From assembly GCA_028386065.3 (NCBI GenBank), contig JAKUCV010006919.1:1-64000 (forward strand): a stretch of DNA of 64,000 nt, given 5' to 3'. Source of the DNA: Turnera subulata (Eukaryota; Streptophyta; Magnoliopsida; Malpighiales; Passifloraceae). Position numbers and translations under genes: made by a program. This document shows positions 53,112-64,000 of this stretch, in pieces; the stretch's first letter is position 1; the number at the start of each line of letters is the position of its first letter. The notes under the pieces are model-generated. The model was given only the letters and a program-made list of their open reading frames with translations, was not told the origin of the DNA and did no database searches.

Positions 53112-55324
53112 CTACTCTCTGTTCAATAGCTCAACAGCAGCACTCTCCAAGGAAGAAGCCAATGATTCGCACAAACCCTAAAAACAAACATACCAAATCA
53201 CTTGTAAAGAATGAAAAGCAATCTACATGGACAATTCATTTCAACTAATATCCATCAATCGCAATTAAATACCTGATTGAATCTCGGAAGTGTACCACAA
53301 AATTCTAACAATTCATCCAGGGTCTCACGGTCTCCAGGAGATAAAAAAGCATATGCAGCATAAACAGCACTTGCTGCTGTTATGGAAGGCCGATGGCAAT
53401 AGGGTTGAGAAGCATCCCCCAAGACTGGAAAAGAAATGTTAAGACAACTTAGATGACCAGAAACAGAAATATGAAATGAAATGTAGGACAAGATAGGATA
53501 AATAGAATTCAAAAGGGAAAAGGAAAAAGAGAAACTCACATTTTGCAGACCTGAAAATCAACTCCTCCACCATCCTTCTTGTACTTGCTTCCGTCTCATG
53601 TATTTTCAAATGAATGCTCAGCACCTTTATCATGTAATGCGCCAACCCAACTGTAGGATTCGGGATATGATGGAAAAAGCGATCTTTCAATATGAAAAAG
53701 CAGAACCCATCACGAGCATTAGTCTCACCAAGTGTTGCTTTATAATTATCCTGAAAGCATAAGGGAAATTACTATATAGCACATAACTCAGATATTCATA
53801 GCACTCATTAACAAAAACTCGATATTCAATCAATATTAAATGCAAGCAAGAAAGAAAAAATAGTATTATACCGACCCAGAAATGGTCAAAAGGGAAACGT
53901 GAAGGTTCCAAACGATTCCATGCCATCATCAAAGTAGCCAGTGCTTCATTCCCTCGTGCCAGAATCTTCTCCCTCCGATCGACCCAAACCTGATCCAGAA
54001 GATAACCATATTACAGAAATTATGGAGGAGAAGAAAACTAGTAAAACAGAAAGCAGTGAAAAATATAATGATAGAAAGAATATTACCAAAAACAGAAACA
54101 AGAACTAGAAAAACATATTGAAATGAAAAAAAAAAATCCTACCTGATTTCTGCCAAAAAAATTCCTGGTGAAGATACTGATGGCATTGAAAATGATATGC
54201 AATTTGCGGTGTTCGTCATATTCCAACAGCTTCATCAACTGTCAGACAATATCAAATTAAACACTGGAATCAAAAAAGTGTAAAGAGCAAGCTCAATACT
54301 ACAATACAATAAAAAGGAGTGGAGTAATCAGAGCGCAGCAAAGAAAAGCAAAGAAGAGATCAAAGAAAGTAAGACTCAGTGTTAAGCAACAATCAAAAAC
54401 ACCCTTTGGGTTTTGCAAGTATATTAGAATGGAGGATGCAAAAAAAAACAAAAACACGCAACTGAGGGACATAGGTAACCCTATGGCTATCGCTCAATAT
54501 TAAAAAGAAATGAAGAATAAGAAGCACATAAAATAAAAAAAGACCGACATCAGAGATCAAAAAAAGTAACTGTCATTGGTGTGTCATTCAATATTGTACT
54601 AAATGTTGTTTTGTTATAAGGAATATCTCCATTTCCTCCCCCTCTTCTTCTTCTTCGGTTTCTCGTTCTCTCGGATCCCTACATCTCTCCCATTTTCACT
54701 CCATTCCAGAAACTGAAACTGTAATTTGCAACCATAAAACAACCCAGTAAAAATTATTTGAGCAGGGTAAGGGAGGAACAAATAAAAAGATTTTGGGTTT
54801 TGCAAGTATAGTAGAAACGGGAATGCAAAAGACACACAAAAGGGACATAGGTGAAAAGAAGAAAGAACACACCGTGTTCATTTCCAAAAGTGCCTCAGAG
54901 CGATCGGTAATTGCATCGTTTGACAGCGATGATACAGCATACTTCCGTTCGTTCCTGAGGAGAGCCCTGAGCTCTTCAGGATGATGATCAGGTTTGTCTG
55001 GATTGCAAGGGATTTGTTGTTCTTCGTCTTCTTGGGGTGGGCGATTTGTCTTGCAATAACCCTAGAATGGAGAATGCAAAAGACAAACAATTGAAGGAGC
55101 ACTATAGGCGAAAAACAGAATTGAAGAGGGAAAAAAAGAATACACACCAAAGGAGCATGTTGGTGTTCTTCTTGGTCTATTTCTGGATTGTTAGGGGCTT
55201 GGTGTTCTTCTTGTTGTACGGGATCTGCTTCAAGTCTCCTCTGTTTGTCAGGGGGTTGGTGTTCTTCTTGTTGTACGGGATCTGCTTCAGGTCTCCTCTG
55301 TCCAAACTTCCTCTTGATTCTCAT
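53112..55324 (-). CDS. Seven-exon host gene, 334-aa protein with possible cyclin-like C-terminal part
   Basis: Exons (minus): 55324-55148, 55061-54873, 54238-54143, 53989-53876, 53750-53540, 53424-53273 and 53177-53112. All introns are GT-AG and the frame is open throughout (1005 bp with stop). The weakest junction is the donor after 53876 (GTCGGT). Exon 1 encodes a Gln/Glu-rich start with an internal repeat (EADPVQQEEHQ twice, then IDQEEHQ). Exon 2 ends with a helical segment (HHPEELRALLRNERKYAVSS). Exons 3-5 encode HRKLHIIFNAISIFTRNFFG, MMAWNRLEPSRFPFDHFW and IPNPTVGLAHYMIKVLSIHL. Exon 6 has HRPSITAASAVYAAYAFLSP, which resembles the 'PS..AASA.Y.A' helix of cyclin C-terminal folds; this is a weak pattern match only. 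A TATA box lies at 55436-55442. I do not recognise the family with confidence. No damage is seen, so it is probably functional. Confidence 0.65.
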
Positions 55325-55435
55325 TGAGGGCAGGAGAATTGTTATCCGGAGGGGAATGAGTGTACGTATCTTTCTTTTTCCGGTAATGAAGAAGAAAGGA
55401 AAAAGAATGCACGGGGGGAAGGTGTTTGTTTTGTG

Positions 55436-55442
55436 CTTTATA
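55436..55442 (-). promoter_or_regulatory. TATA box of the seven-exon gene
   Basis: The complement reads TATAAAG, 111 bp before the ATG at 55324. That leaves a leader of about 80 nt, CT-rich like many plant 5' UTRs. Confidence 0.5.
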
Positions 55443-55449
55443 CAGGTGG

Positions 55450-56880
55450 GCTAATTCCCTTCCCCTGCAAACATCCCAATCACTATCCACCCAAACAGGC
55501 AAGCACAAAGACATACACATCGCCTCCAACGCCGTCCGTCCCATGCGACTAGTCAACGTTAGCCTTTCAACTAAGTTGGAGTTTGGAATCCACTCAAACG
55601 CCCATCCTCTCCGCTTCACTGGTAACATTCGAAGCTTGAATCGCCTCTAACGCCTCCACCAGTCCACCTTCCGGGAAATATATTAGGGGAATGAAGGGTT
55701 CGAGAAATTGAAGATTTACCCGTATTAATTCCAAATGGAAATGTATTCAATTTATATATATTATTAATTTAGAGACCTAAATGCGGTGAAGACAAACGGT
55801 TTTCTAATAATTGACACGTGAAAACTAATTTTGTCAAAAAGATAATTAATATATTATTTAGTAAATTTAATAAAAAAATTTTAATATTCTATATTTAATT
55901 ATAAATTAATTGTTTGTGTGTGAATCGCAGAAGGCAACGAAAGGACAATGGGAAGGAATAATTGAGCTTAAAAAAATTAAATAAAGGAAATTAAGAGTTT
56001 CATGCATCCATACATCAAATTATGAAATGCTTTTTGAAAACCAAAGGTCTCATGTATTTAATGTTATAATTTAATGTTACAATTAATTTTTGTTGTATAA
56101 AATGAGGAAAACCACATCCTATGGCAATCATATTATTAAGGGAATCTCACTTTCTTTCACAATTAAAAAAATAATGCTTCATGTTTTAGAGAATTGGTTT
56201 ACTTATGCATAATTAAACTTCTGAATTTTCAGGGCAAAATAAAAAAATTGTGCTTCATTCACAATCAAAAAATAAAACCCAAGACATACAACATAACCAT
56301 CAAGGGGATTCAAGATAAGTTTTCAAATCTTCTCAATATAGTTGTTTTGTTACTATTTTAGTATTCATATTTTAGAGCAAGAAATACCTTTTTAATTGCT
56401 TTTGTCTCCTTCGGTAAGATTAACTAAATATCCGTGTGTAATACGATATAAATCAATCGGCACACAAACACGTATGTAACTCGTGTAGTTGCCTAGTTCC
56501 CATGGATAGTTTGGTCCATGTATACATATTTATAATTTTGTCATAACATTCATTTTGATCTTATAACTACTAATATGAAATATACTTAAATTTATTCTCC
56601 ATCTAAAATTGATACCAAATATCTTGGAAATTTGGCTGATAAAAATCTCCGACATTTATAACCTACAGCAATAGGTGTTTGAGAAATTTTGTAGGGATTT
56701 GAAGTTTTTTCTTTTGGGATATTTTGCCTACTAAGAATCCCAACATTTATAACTGCCTACGGCAAACTCCAGCGTCTCATGATTTCATCTCTTTTTTGGT
56801 TTCCACTTTTTTTTTTTTTCCTTTGGGGGAAATTCTATGGTACTTTTGTCAACGTTTGGGATACCAAAACCCAAGCTGGC
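55450..56880. other. Upstream intergenic DNA, AT-rich
   Basis: No gene or element end recognised. Short ORFs only. Confidence 0.4.
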
Positions 56881-56899
56881 ATGAAGCAATAGAAAATTT

Positions 56900-58325
56900 T
56901 TTATATAAATTATTATTTTTATAATTTTATAGAATAGTTTTTAAATTTTTAATAATTATTAAATTACCTATTATTTTTAATAATTTCAATAAAGATTAAT
57001 ATTGTGAAATTTCTATTTTAGTGCGTGGATTATGCTGAAATTTTTTAATTTTTTAAAAAATTTCATAATTCATAATTTGATAAATATTTCTATATTATAT
57101 TGAAAAGTTTGAAAATTTAAAATTTTACAGAATAAATCATTCCATATCTAGATGAATATTTTTAGAATTTAGTTGAAAATTTTAAATATTTAATAAGCTG
57201 TAGAATAATTCATACCAATATTTTCACTATTTTATTAAAACTTTAAAAAATTATAAGAGCAACGAAATAATTTATTCAAATATTTTATAACTACTCTAAA
57301 TATTTCATTTAAAATCTAAATAATTATAGAATAATTAATTCCATACTCTTATAAATATTGTTTTTGGTTTCTCATCCGGTATCCGGAGCATCGCCCCGAC
57401 TAATCCGGACTCAACCAGGATTGCGCACCTAGTTCTTATCAATATTGTTAGTATTTCATTGGGAAAATTTTAAAATTTTAAAAGTTATAGAATAATCCAT
57501 TTTAACATTTTTTAAATATTTTTATTATTTTTAAAAAATTAAAAAAACTATATAATAATTCTTTCTATCCTTCTATAATTTCACTTAGAAATGTCAAATG
57601 TTATAAAATAATCCTTTCCAATGTTCAATTAATATTTTAAGTATGTTTATTGAAATTTTTAAAAGCTATTGAATAATCCATTGCAATATTCTATAAATAT
57701 TTTATAAATACTTTTTAAAAATTTTTAAAGTCATTTTTTATAATGCATCAACAACTACACACATATGAGCTCGGATTAAACCCAGGCTGCCTTGGGTACA
57801 ACCAAAACTCGATGCCACAATGCTACTGAGGCGCTGGTTTAAAATGCTATTGAATAATCCAATTGAATAAAATTTTAGTAATTTAAAAATTTATAGAATA
57901 ATCTGTTCTAACGTTTTATAATATTTTTATTTAAAAAATTTAAAAAGCAGCAAAATCATTAATTATTTTATTAAAAAGTAATTAATTCTAATATTCTTTG
58001 AAAATTTTAGTACTATAGTGAAGCATTTTAAACTTTTAAAATTTATTCAATACTTAATTCAAATAATTTATAAAATATTTAAGTATTTAAAAGAGTTTTA
58101 AAATAAAAAAATTATAAAATAATTCATTCTATAATTATCTAAATGTTTTCATTATTTCATTGAAAATTTCTAAGAGTTTTAAAAATTACAAGATAATTCA
58201 TTCCAATAATTTACAAATATTTTTAGTGTTTTAGTTTAATACCAAATTTTTTTAAAGTTATAAAATATTCCATTCCAATACCATATAAATATTTTAGTAC
58301 TTTTATTTTGAAACTAAAAGAAATT
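56900..58325. repeat. Degenerate AT-rich tandem array
   Basis: A unit of about 60-100 bp with core TAGAATAATTCATTCCAATA followed by 'ttttataaatatttttagta' and 'aaaattttaaaa' recurs about 14 times (for example near 57130, 57203, 57322, 57488, 57604, 57669, 57895, 58114, 58189 and 58257). Two short GC-richer inserts break it (57370-57440, 57740-57840). Confidence 0.6.
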
Positions 58326-58338
58326 AAATCTAAAAAAT

Positions 58339-58545
58339 TGAAACGCCCATAACCGTATTTACCGTTATACACAGTAATCACGTGGGCCCACTCACTACTA
58401 CAGAAAATATGGTAGATAAATAGCACAAGCCAATAGTATGATACAACATCAACCCTTGCCACCGACACACGGAGACATTATTACAACAAGCCAACAAAGT
58501 CAGAGTGACAAATACATGCAGCGGAAGTCTTCAATACAACACAAT
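58339..58545 (-). repeat. Ty3 LTR fragment, left piece
   Basis: Starts TGAAACGCCCATAACCG, related to the LTRs at 4166 and 9244. Interrupted at 58545 by a solo LTR; continues at 61780. Confidence 0.65.
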
Positions 58546-61500
58546 TGTAACAGCCCGGGTAAAAATTTAGATTTTTACCGGGACTCTCAAAGTCGTTATA
58601 CAGTGATTACCGAATGAATTAATCTTGGGTAATTAATTCGAGGTAAATCGGTCGTTTTTCGAAACCGAGAGTTTTCCCGCGCTCGGGAGCATCTTCCTAA
58701 CTAACCGATCCTCAGTAATACGAACGCCCTAAAGTATTCTCCATCGACAACCGAGCCTCGGAAATTAATTCCAAGGATTATCTCGGGTTACCGGGAATTC
58801 TATACAGCTATCCGAACCTCGGTTTTCAATTCCGAGACTTGGGCAACGCTCGGGAGAGTTAATTGAATTTTCCGAGCCTAAGTTGTAATTTTGAAACCGG
58901 GACGAATTTCGGAAAGACGATTATACCCCTGGGATAATTTGGAATCCAAGAGAACCTACAAGGGCATAAAAGTCCTTTTGCTGGTTCAGATATTTCCTGC
59001 CCAATCATGCTAAAATAGAGTGTTAACTCAATAATCCTAAATATTTTATTCTTCCCTTCTTCCGATTTTTCTTCCACTTTCTATTGTCTCCTTCCCCGAT
59101 TTTTTTTCTTCACCGCCCTTGTCATCTCATCTTCTTCCTTGTCCCTTCTTCCTTTCTTCCTCTTTAATTTTCCCCCTTCACTGGTCTCCTCCTGAGTTCT
59201 CTCTCCCTCTCGCTTTCCTTTTGCCTCCCTGCCCTTGCCGTCTCTGCCTCCTCCACACACACACATGCCTCCTCCATAATTTCTTTCTTTCCCCTTTGCC
59301 TCTGGTTCATACCCTCTAGTCACCACCACAGCAAGCGTGGTCGCCGCCGACGCACCACCCTCATCCTCCTCCTTCCTCACTTCCTTCTTCATGCACTGCC
59401 GACCCGTGACCACAACCCACCAACCCGGCCGCCATCAGCCCACCTCCGATCTGCCACACCCGAGACCACCATCCACGAGCTCGAGTCACCACCAGTCGCC
59501 GCCGTCGCCGTCCTCATGGCTGTGTGGGTAAGACGTGAGGTCGACCCTTCTATCTCCCTTTCCTACCGTTTTCTTCCTTAACCCGTTTGCTAATCGGGTC
59601 TTGGATATCTTGTGTTTTGGTTTGGTTGTTTTGTGTTTTTTATTGAGGCTCTTGTTGACGAATCGGGTCTTGATTTGTGTTTATGGGTTGTTGTGGGTTC
59701 TGAGTTGTGCCGCGGATGGTGGGTGGAGTTGGCCGGAACTGGGTTACTCGGGTGGGTGTTGCTGGGTGACGAGCAGCAAACGGTGGACATGGAGGTGTGG
59801 GTCGAATTGCTGCTGGATGGATTCAGTTACTGTTCCGGTGTGAACAGAGTTTCTGGTCGGAATCCGGCGAGGTTCCGACAGCATTGGGAATTTTCCGGCG
59901 AGCCCAGAAGTGGACTTTGGGTAAACCCGAGCCTTGGACCAACCTTATGCATACTTAACGAACCCGAACGATATTAACGGACAGGACATTTAAATAACGT
60001 TAAATAAACAATTAATTAACCTAATTAATATTAATATACGATTTGATTCATGACTACATTATGTCTTATAATGGTATAACTTTACTAAAAACTAAATCAC
60101 ATTATATTAATTTTAGTATGTTGTTAGCAAGTTATAATTTTTGGCATATATGAAATTATAAGTATCATTTTTGCAACTTTACGTTATAAACATTTTATAC
60201 CATATGTTTGGCTAAGCTAACTTATTATTAATAGTACTATTTTAATTTAAGTACATTATTCATGTATTTAAGTATCTTCACTATTTTATAAACTTCGAAT
60301 ACTAAATGCATATACATTCATTATTACCTTATTGAGAATAATTACTTTAAGAAATATTATTTACTTTATATTGTATTTCGATTGTGATTATTCTATGAAT
60401 TATAAATACCCTACAGCCGTAAAAGCAATGTTTGATGGGAACCAATTGTGATGACAACAATAGACTGGTGCAGAACTAGCCAATTAATAATTATTACGCA
60501 TATCATTTTTGTTATGCACTATAAATAATTATGCTGTGACAATTATAGGAACGAGAATGACGATGTGACATCTTACACCAGTTTCTAAGGAATATCATGT
60601 GAGGATATAAACTTATAAACTTCGGTATGCTGCCCGTGATACCCCGGTTGTTTGTTTGAACGTTATTTATATGTTATCTTGCCGTGCTTATCATGTTATT
60701 GTTGGTCACTGTTGTGATTATTGTTATGTGTTTGTTGACTACTGTGATTGATTATTGAACCTTGTGATGTTGATGTGAATATTGTGATGTTCATACGAGA
60801 TACGAGATATTTGAGTTAATAGTGACAGTGACCCGAAATTGTATTATTGTGATTGAATTCCCAGAGGAGCTGTGAGGCCGAGAGCCTGCTCGGGAAAGTG
60901 AGTATGATGAGTTACTGTTGGGCAAGTGGAATAAGAAATATTAATAAACGGTGGTAATAACATCTAGACATCTAGGTTGTCACGTGACAGGTATTGGTAC
61001 GGCCAGATGGTAGTCGCCTTGTGATTGATAGGGAGGACTGCGGGACTCCCGGCTGAGGACTGCGGGACTCCCGGCTGAGGACTGCGGGACTCAGTTGATT
61101 TGTTATAGGAAGGACTGCGGGACTTCCGCCGAGGACTGCGGGACTCGGTTATTGTGATACTTTGTGAATTGTGATATTTATGGATTAACGGGGAGCACCC
61201 TGGGGTTAGCTAACCTGGCTACCAGGCACGGCCAATACTTATTACGTGACAGGGCCCAAATAATAAAATTAGTAAGTCTACCGTCAAGTGTCGGTGAGTT
61301 TATGAGACTAGCTTAACCATGAGAAGTTTAACATTTAGGGAGTTCAGGTAAGTTGATACCGGTACCATGTTTGTGCTTGCTGTACTTCTATTGTTTTTTT
61401 GTGTTGGCTTGGGTGTATTTGCGATTGTATGTATACTGTGGTTTATTTGTTTATCGGTGAGACAGTGGTTGGTCTCACCCCTCACACAGTTCCTGCAGGT

Positions 61501-61774
61501 TGGGTTTGCATACCGGCGGCTGTGGCGTCAGCTCGGACAAGACTCGGATCCAATAACATGCATGGTGTCTTGCATATAAATTGTTACTGAATATCTAGAA
61601 ATTGCTTCCGCTGTGCAAATGTTGATGTTCCCATAAGGTGACGAGATTGTGATTTTGATTATTTATATATCCTTTTATTAATATGTGCTCTTGCTTTTAT
61701 GATGTGTTGGCCACGTGGTGGTATTGTTTGCTATAATTACTATTAGTTGGGTGAATTTAGGTCAGGGTGTTTCA
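58546..61774 (+). repeat. Solo Ty3 LTR
   Basis: 3229 bp, TGTAACAGCCCGGG to GTCAGGGTGTTTCA, flanked by ACAAT (58541-58545) and ACAAC (61775-61779), a TSD with one mismatch. Relative of the 4166 LTR in the opposite orientation. The order is a start block shared with 40021-40355, a CT-rich leader (59050-59520), a donor-like GTAAGA at about 59528, AT-rich DNA, the hairpin array (61031-61148) and the segment with 'GGTCTCACCCCTCAC' (61472). No second LTR or interior, so it is the product of LTR-LTR recombination. Confidence 0.8.
61031..61148. repeat. Hairpin array with constant loop GACTGCGGGA
   Basis: The loop occurs five times, flanked by complementary stems: GGGAG/CTCCC (61031-61050), GAG/CTC (61055-61070), CTGAG/CTCAG (61075-61094), GGAAG/CTTCC (61108-61127) and CCGAG/CTCGG (61129-61148). 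Confidence 0.9.
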
Positions 61775-61779
61775 ACAAC

Positions 61780-62116
61780 AGAAAGCAATAATAGATATGA
61801 TGCATCGCAGGATGGATCCGGCAAGGCAGAGGGTACGCCACAGCTTGCCTCGAACGTACCTGAACTAAGCACAAATCAATCTATGTGACCGAGTCACGTA
61901 GGCGAGGGGTGAGTCCGAAGTGCTCACCGGGTAAAATCCATAAGTAAATATAAATATACAGGCAACCAATAACAACCAAGTCACAAGGAAATACCCAACT
62001 CAAAACAACCAGCAGAAGGATTCCCACAAAACCCCAGATCGTACTCTGTGTTAACCTAGACATTCTAAACCAATTTTATTAGCAGGGCCCCTATCACTAG
62101 TTAAATTGTAGTAACC
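61780..62116 (-). repeat. Ty3 LTR fragment, right piece
   Basis: Continuation of 58339-58545. It includes the conserved GGTGAGTCCGAAGTGCTCAC (about 61908). It is cut at 62116 by the next element. Confidence 0.6.
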
Positions 62117-63658
62117 TGTGTACCGGGGCTTGCACAATTTACCTGATGAAAAAGGAAGTAGGAGAATTGGTTTGTAAGAATGTGGGTTGGTTGCTGGTGC
62201 TAATTATATGAAATGGGTGCGCAAATGGCGCGCTGCTGTGCCAATTGGTGCGCCAATTGGTGCAGTGGTGCCTATGTGAGCGCAGCCAATTGGGGGTTGC
62301 CAGATGTTAACGTAATTCACCAAGGGTAGGTGCTGGTGAATGGTGAAAATTAGTGATGGCTGGTTAAAAGGATGTAAGCATGTGGTGGCAAGGGGAGCAT
62401 GAGGTGCTGCCACCAGAGCTGCTGAGCATGCAAGTGGCTGCTTAGTCACCTGCTTGCTCATGCAGCAAAAGTGAAGCAAGCACCTCACCCTCACAGCTGC
62501 CATTTTCGTGCTAATCAGAAGGAATTGGAGGGTGACTGAGAGCTCTGAGGGTTAAGAGGAACAAGAGCAGGAAAGGAGATAACAAGGAGAACCAAAGGGA
62601 AGAAAGGCCTAAAGAGGCATAACTTCTAAGTAAGTTAGGGGAATGTATTTGATGTGTTGGTTATGTGTTCTGTGTTAGGGTAGAAGGCCCATAGCTACCT
62701 TGTTGTGCACCAGTGGTGCTTGGTTGTGTGTTAAAGTGTGCCAAAGGAATTGTGTAGGCTTGATCTGTTGCCCACGAATTGGGGCTATGCATTGCATTTG
62801 CACACATATGCATCATGGAAATCATTGGCCAATTGATTGTGTGGGTAGCGCAAGCGGGGCTTGTACGTACCACTGAAAGATTGGGCACTGGTTTCACCCT
62901 TGTGCGCCAATTAACAGGTAGTGGAGCCTTGCGGAGGGCATTACCCGCATGGTTCAAAAGCAGGTATGGACAATGGCTACTAGGGGCTGTGTGGTTGGGC
63001 AGTGAGTCATGTGCACTTCCCATGACCAGGAATGCCTCGTATTGGGGGCTGTTGGCTAAAAATCGGTATAAACACTACTGCTCAATTGCATAGTCGCCAT
63101 AGGGCATTGTTCCTCTACGGATGGAGCATTGGTATCAAAGGGAGCCTATGGAATTTACTTGATGATGCACATGTCCAGCATAGCATGCATTGCTAGCATT
63201 TCATGCATGTTTTCCTATCTTACTGAGTTGTGAACTCACCCCCTTTCCTTAACCTTATTTTCAGGTCAGGGTGAGGGAGTTAAGCCAGTGTGGGAGAATC
63301 CGGACAAGAGGGTTCCATAGAGATGGGTATCCAGCAAACCTTGGCTAGGTTCTATCATTGTATATATTTAGGCCAAACTGATGTAGGCTTATGATCTAGT
63401 GCCCTTGCTGTACGGTTTTGTAACAAGTGATGGTTGTGCTTATGTGTTGCTTAGAAACCATAACGAGTATTTTTGTATGATATTGTTGTGAATATAACTC
63501 GTGTGTTTGTAAAGGCACTGTGGTTGGTATTACCTGAGTAAATTTTTAGGCTGTGGCCTTAAACTTCTATCGGGTAGTTTGCTTAGGCCTGAGGGTGCCC
63601 AATTGGCGCTTCTAGTCGCTCTAGGCACCTGGCCGGTTGCGCTAGTAGGGGCGTGACA
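62117..63658 (+). repeat. 5' LTR of a Ty3 element leaving the window
   Basis: 1542 bp, TGTGTACCGGGGCTTGC to GGGGCGTGACA. It shares GCAAGCGGGGCTTGTACGTA and the TACTGAGTT...ACTCACCCCC segment with the 43809 element, and CCAATTGGTGCGCC motifs with that element's interior. Confidence 0.75.
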
Positions 63659-63661
63659 GCT

Positions 63662-63673
63662 TGGTAGCGGAGC
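63662..63673 (+). other. Primer-binding site
   Basis: TGGTAGCGGAGC three bases after the LTR end, followed by a leader (ATGGTTATAAAATCG) similar to 46205 onward. Confidence 0.6.
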
Positions 63674-63765
63674 ATGGTTATAAAATCGTGCAAAGGGCAT
63701 AGGGTTAAACATATTGTTGAGCTGATACCCATCAACTTAAGACTCGAGGGATTGGTGAGTGCTAA

Positions 63766-64000
63766 TTCCTATGTGTTGTTTGCTTGCTTGCTGTGTGCGC
63801 AGGTAAACTAGGGAAGAGGCAAACTGGGAAGGATGTTATTGGACAGGACACTGCTCAAGATGAGCAATCTGTCCGTGTGGCTCGGCAAAAGGTGGACAAG
63901 GGAAAGGCTCGTGTTGTCCCGGAGGAAGAGGTCGTGGCTGAGAGTGAGTTCACTGACCCAGTCCAAGGGGGTGACACAACGGTTGAAGTCTTGAAAGCCG
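63766..64000 (+). CDS. Possible gag start, runs off the window
   Basis: An open frame reads through to the window edge with charged sequence such as KLGKRQTGKDVIGQDTAQDE, KVDKGKARVVPEEEVVAESE and VQGGDTTVEVLKA. There is no in-frame ATG before the upstream stop at about 63763. The position (after LTR and primer site) suggests the N-terminal part of gag, but no gag domain is visible yet. Confidence 0.35.

Noticed and set aside
55287..55628. 113-aa minus-strand ORF upstream of the seven-exon gene
   Set aside because: It spans the TATA box and leader and overlaps the gene start in another frame; no splice signal or similarity supports it as an exon.
1..64000. tRNA or rRNA genes
   Set aside because: None recognised by eye; the tRNA-like matches are retroelement primer sites.

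Overview
This is nuclear DNA of a flowering plant, probably a eudicot. It is almost entirely nested transposable elements, with a few host genes or gene remnants between them. The plant origin rests on retroelement types (Ty3/gypsy LTRs with initiator-tRNA-like primer sites, a Sirevirus-like Copia element with an env-like ORF, Helitron ends) and on an intron-containing gene with GT-AG junctions. All coordinates, target-site duplications (TSDs) and spacings were read by hand.

Layout. 1-195: end of a Copia LTR. 196-2445: 5'-truncated Ty3 LTR. 2446-3407: AT-rich DNA. About 3408-3650: Helitron-like end. A minus-oriented Copia element ('Copia-B': internal about 3652-4165 and 11985-12519, LTR 12520-12719 and 20719-22043) is split by two later insertions. 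The first is a 7.8 kb Ty3 element at 4166-11979 (TSD CTTAA) whose only genes are antisense to it. The second is an 8.0 kb gene-less LARD at 12720-20713 (TSD CGAAC) whose left LTR holds an assembly gap. 22044-22636: broken MYB-like gene tail. 22637-25557: LTR relics and low-complexity DNA. 25558-34434: minus-oriented, pol-deleted Sirevirus-like element with gag, env-like ORF and an antisense gene. 35086-35829: Ty3 pol fragment. About 35840-37501: Helitron-derived DNA. 38579-39094: intact ORF with two ubiquitin-like halves. 40021-40355: Ty3 LTR fragment cut by Copia-C (LTR 40356-41834), whose gag pseudogene is split by a gene-less Ty3 element at 43809-50170 (TSD AAGGT). 53112-55324 (minus): a seven-exon host gene. 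55450-58338: AT-rich DNA with a degenerate tandem array. 58339-62116: Ty3 LTR fragment split by a solo LTR (58546-61774). 62117-64000: 5' LTR and start of another Ty3 element running off the window.

Two observations stand out. First, the same 227-residue intact protein (novel N-terminal domain plus the front part of a LINE-type endonuclease fold) is encoded antisense, behind its own TATA box, inside two unrelated LTR elements (8249-8932 in Ty3; 29916-30599 in the Sirevirus-like element). Second, the palindrome ACATCGATGT occurs as doublets spaced exactly 21 bp, repeated about every 73 bp, in both Sirevirus-like LTRs. More doublets flank the antisense gene, and the same doublets occur in the unrelated Copia-B/C family. 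A self-recognition or anti-silencing module (trans factor plus repeated cis motif) is a testable reading, not a demonstrated one. A third theme is arrays of short hairpins in several Ty3 LTR families, where stems change in a compensatory way around nearly constant loops.
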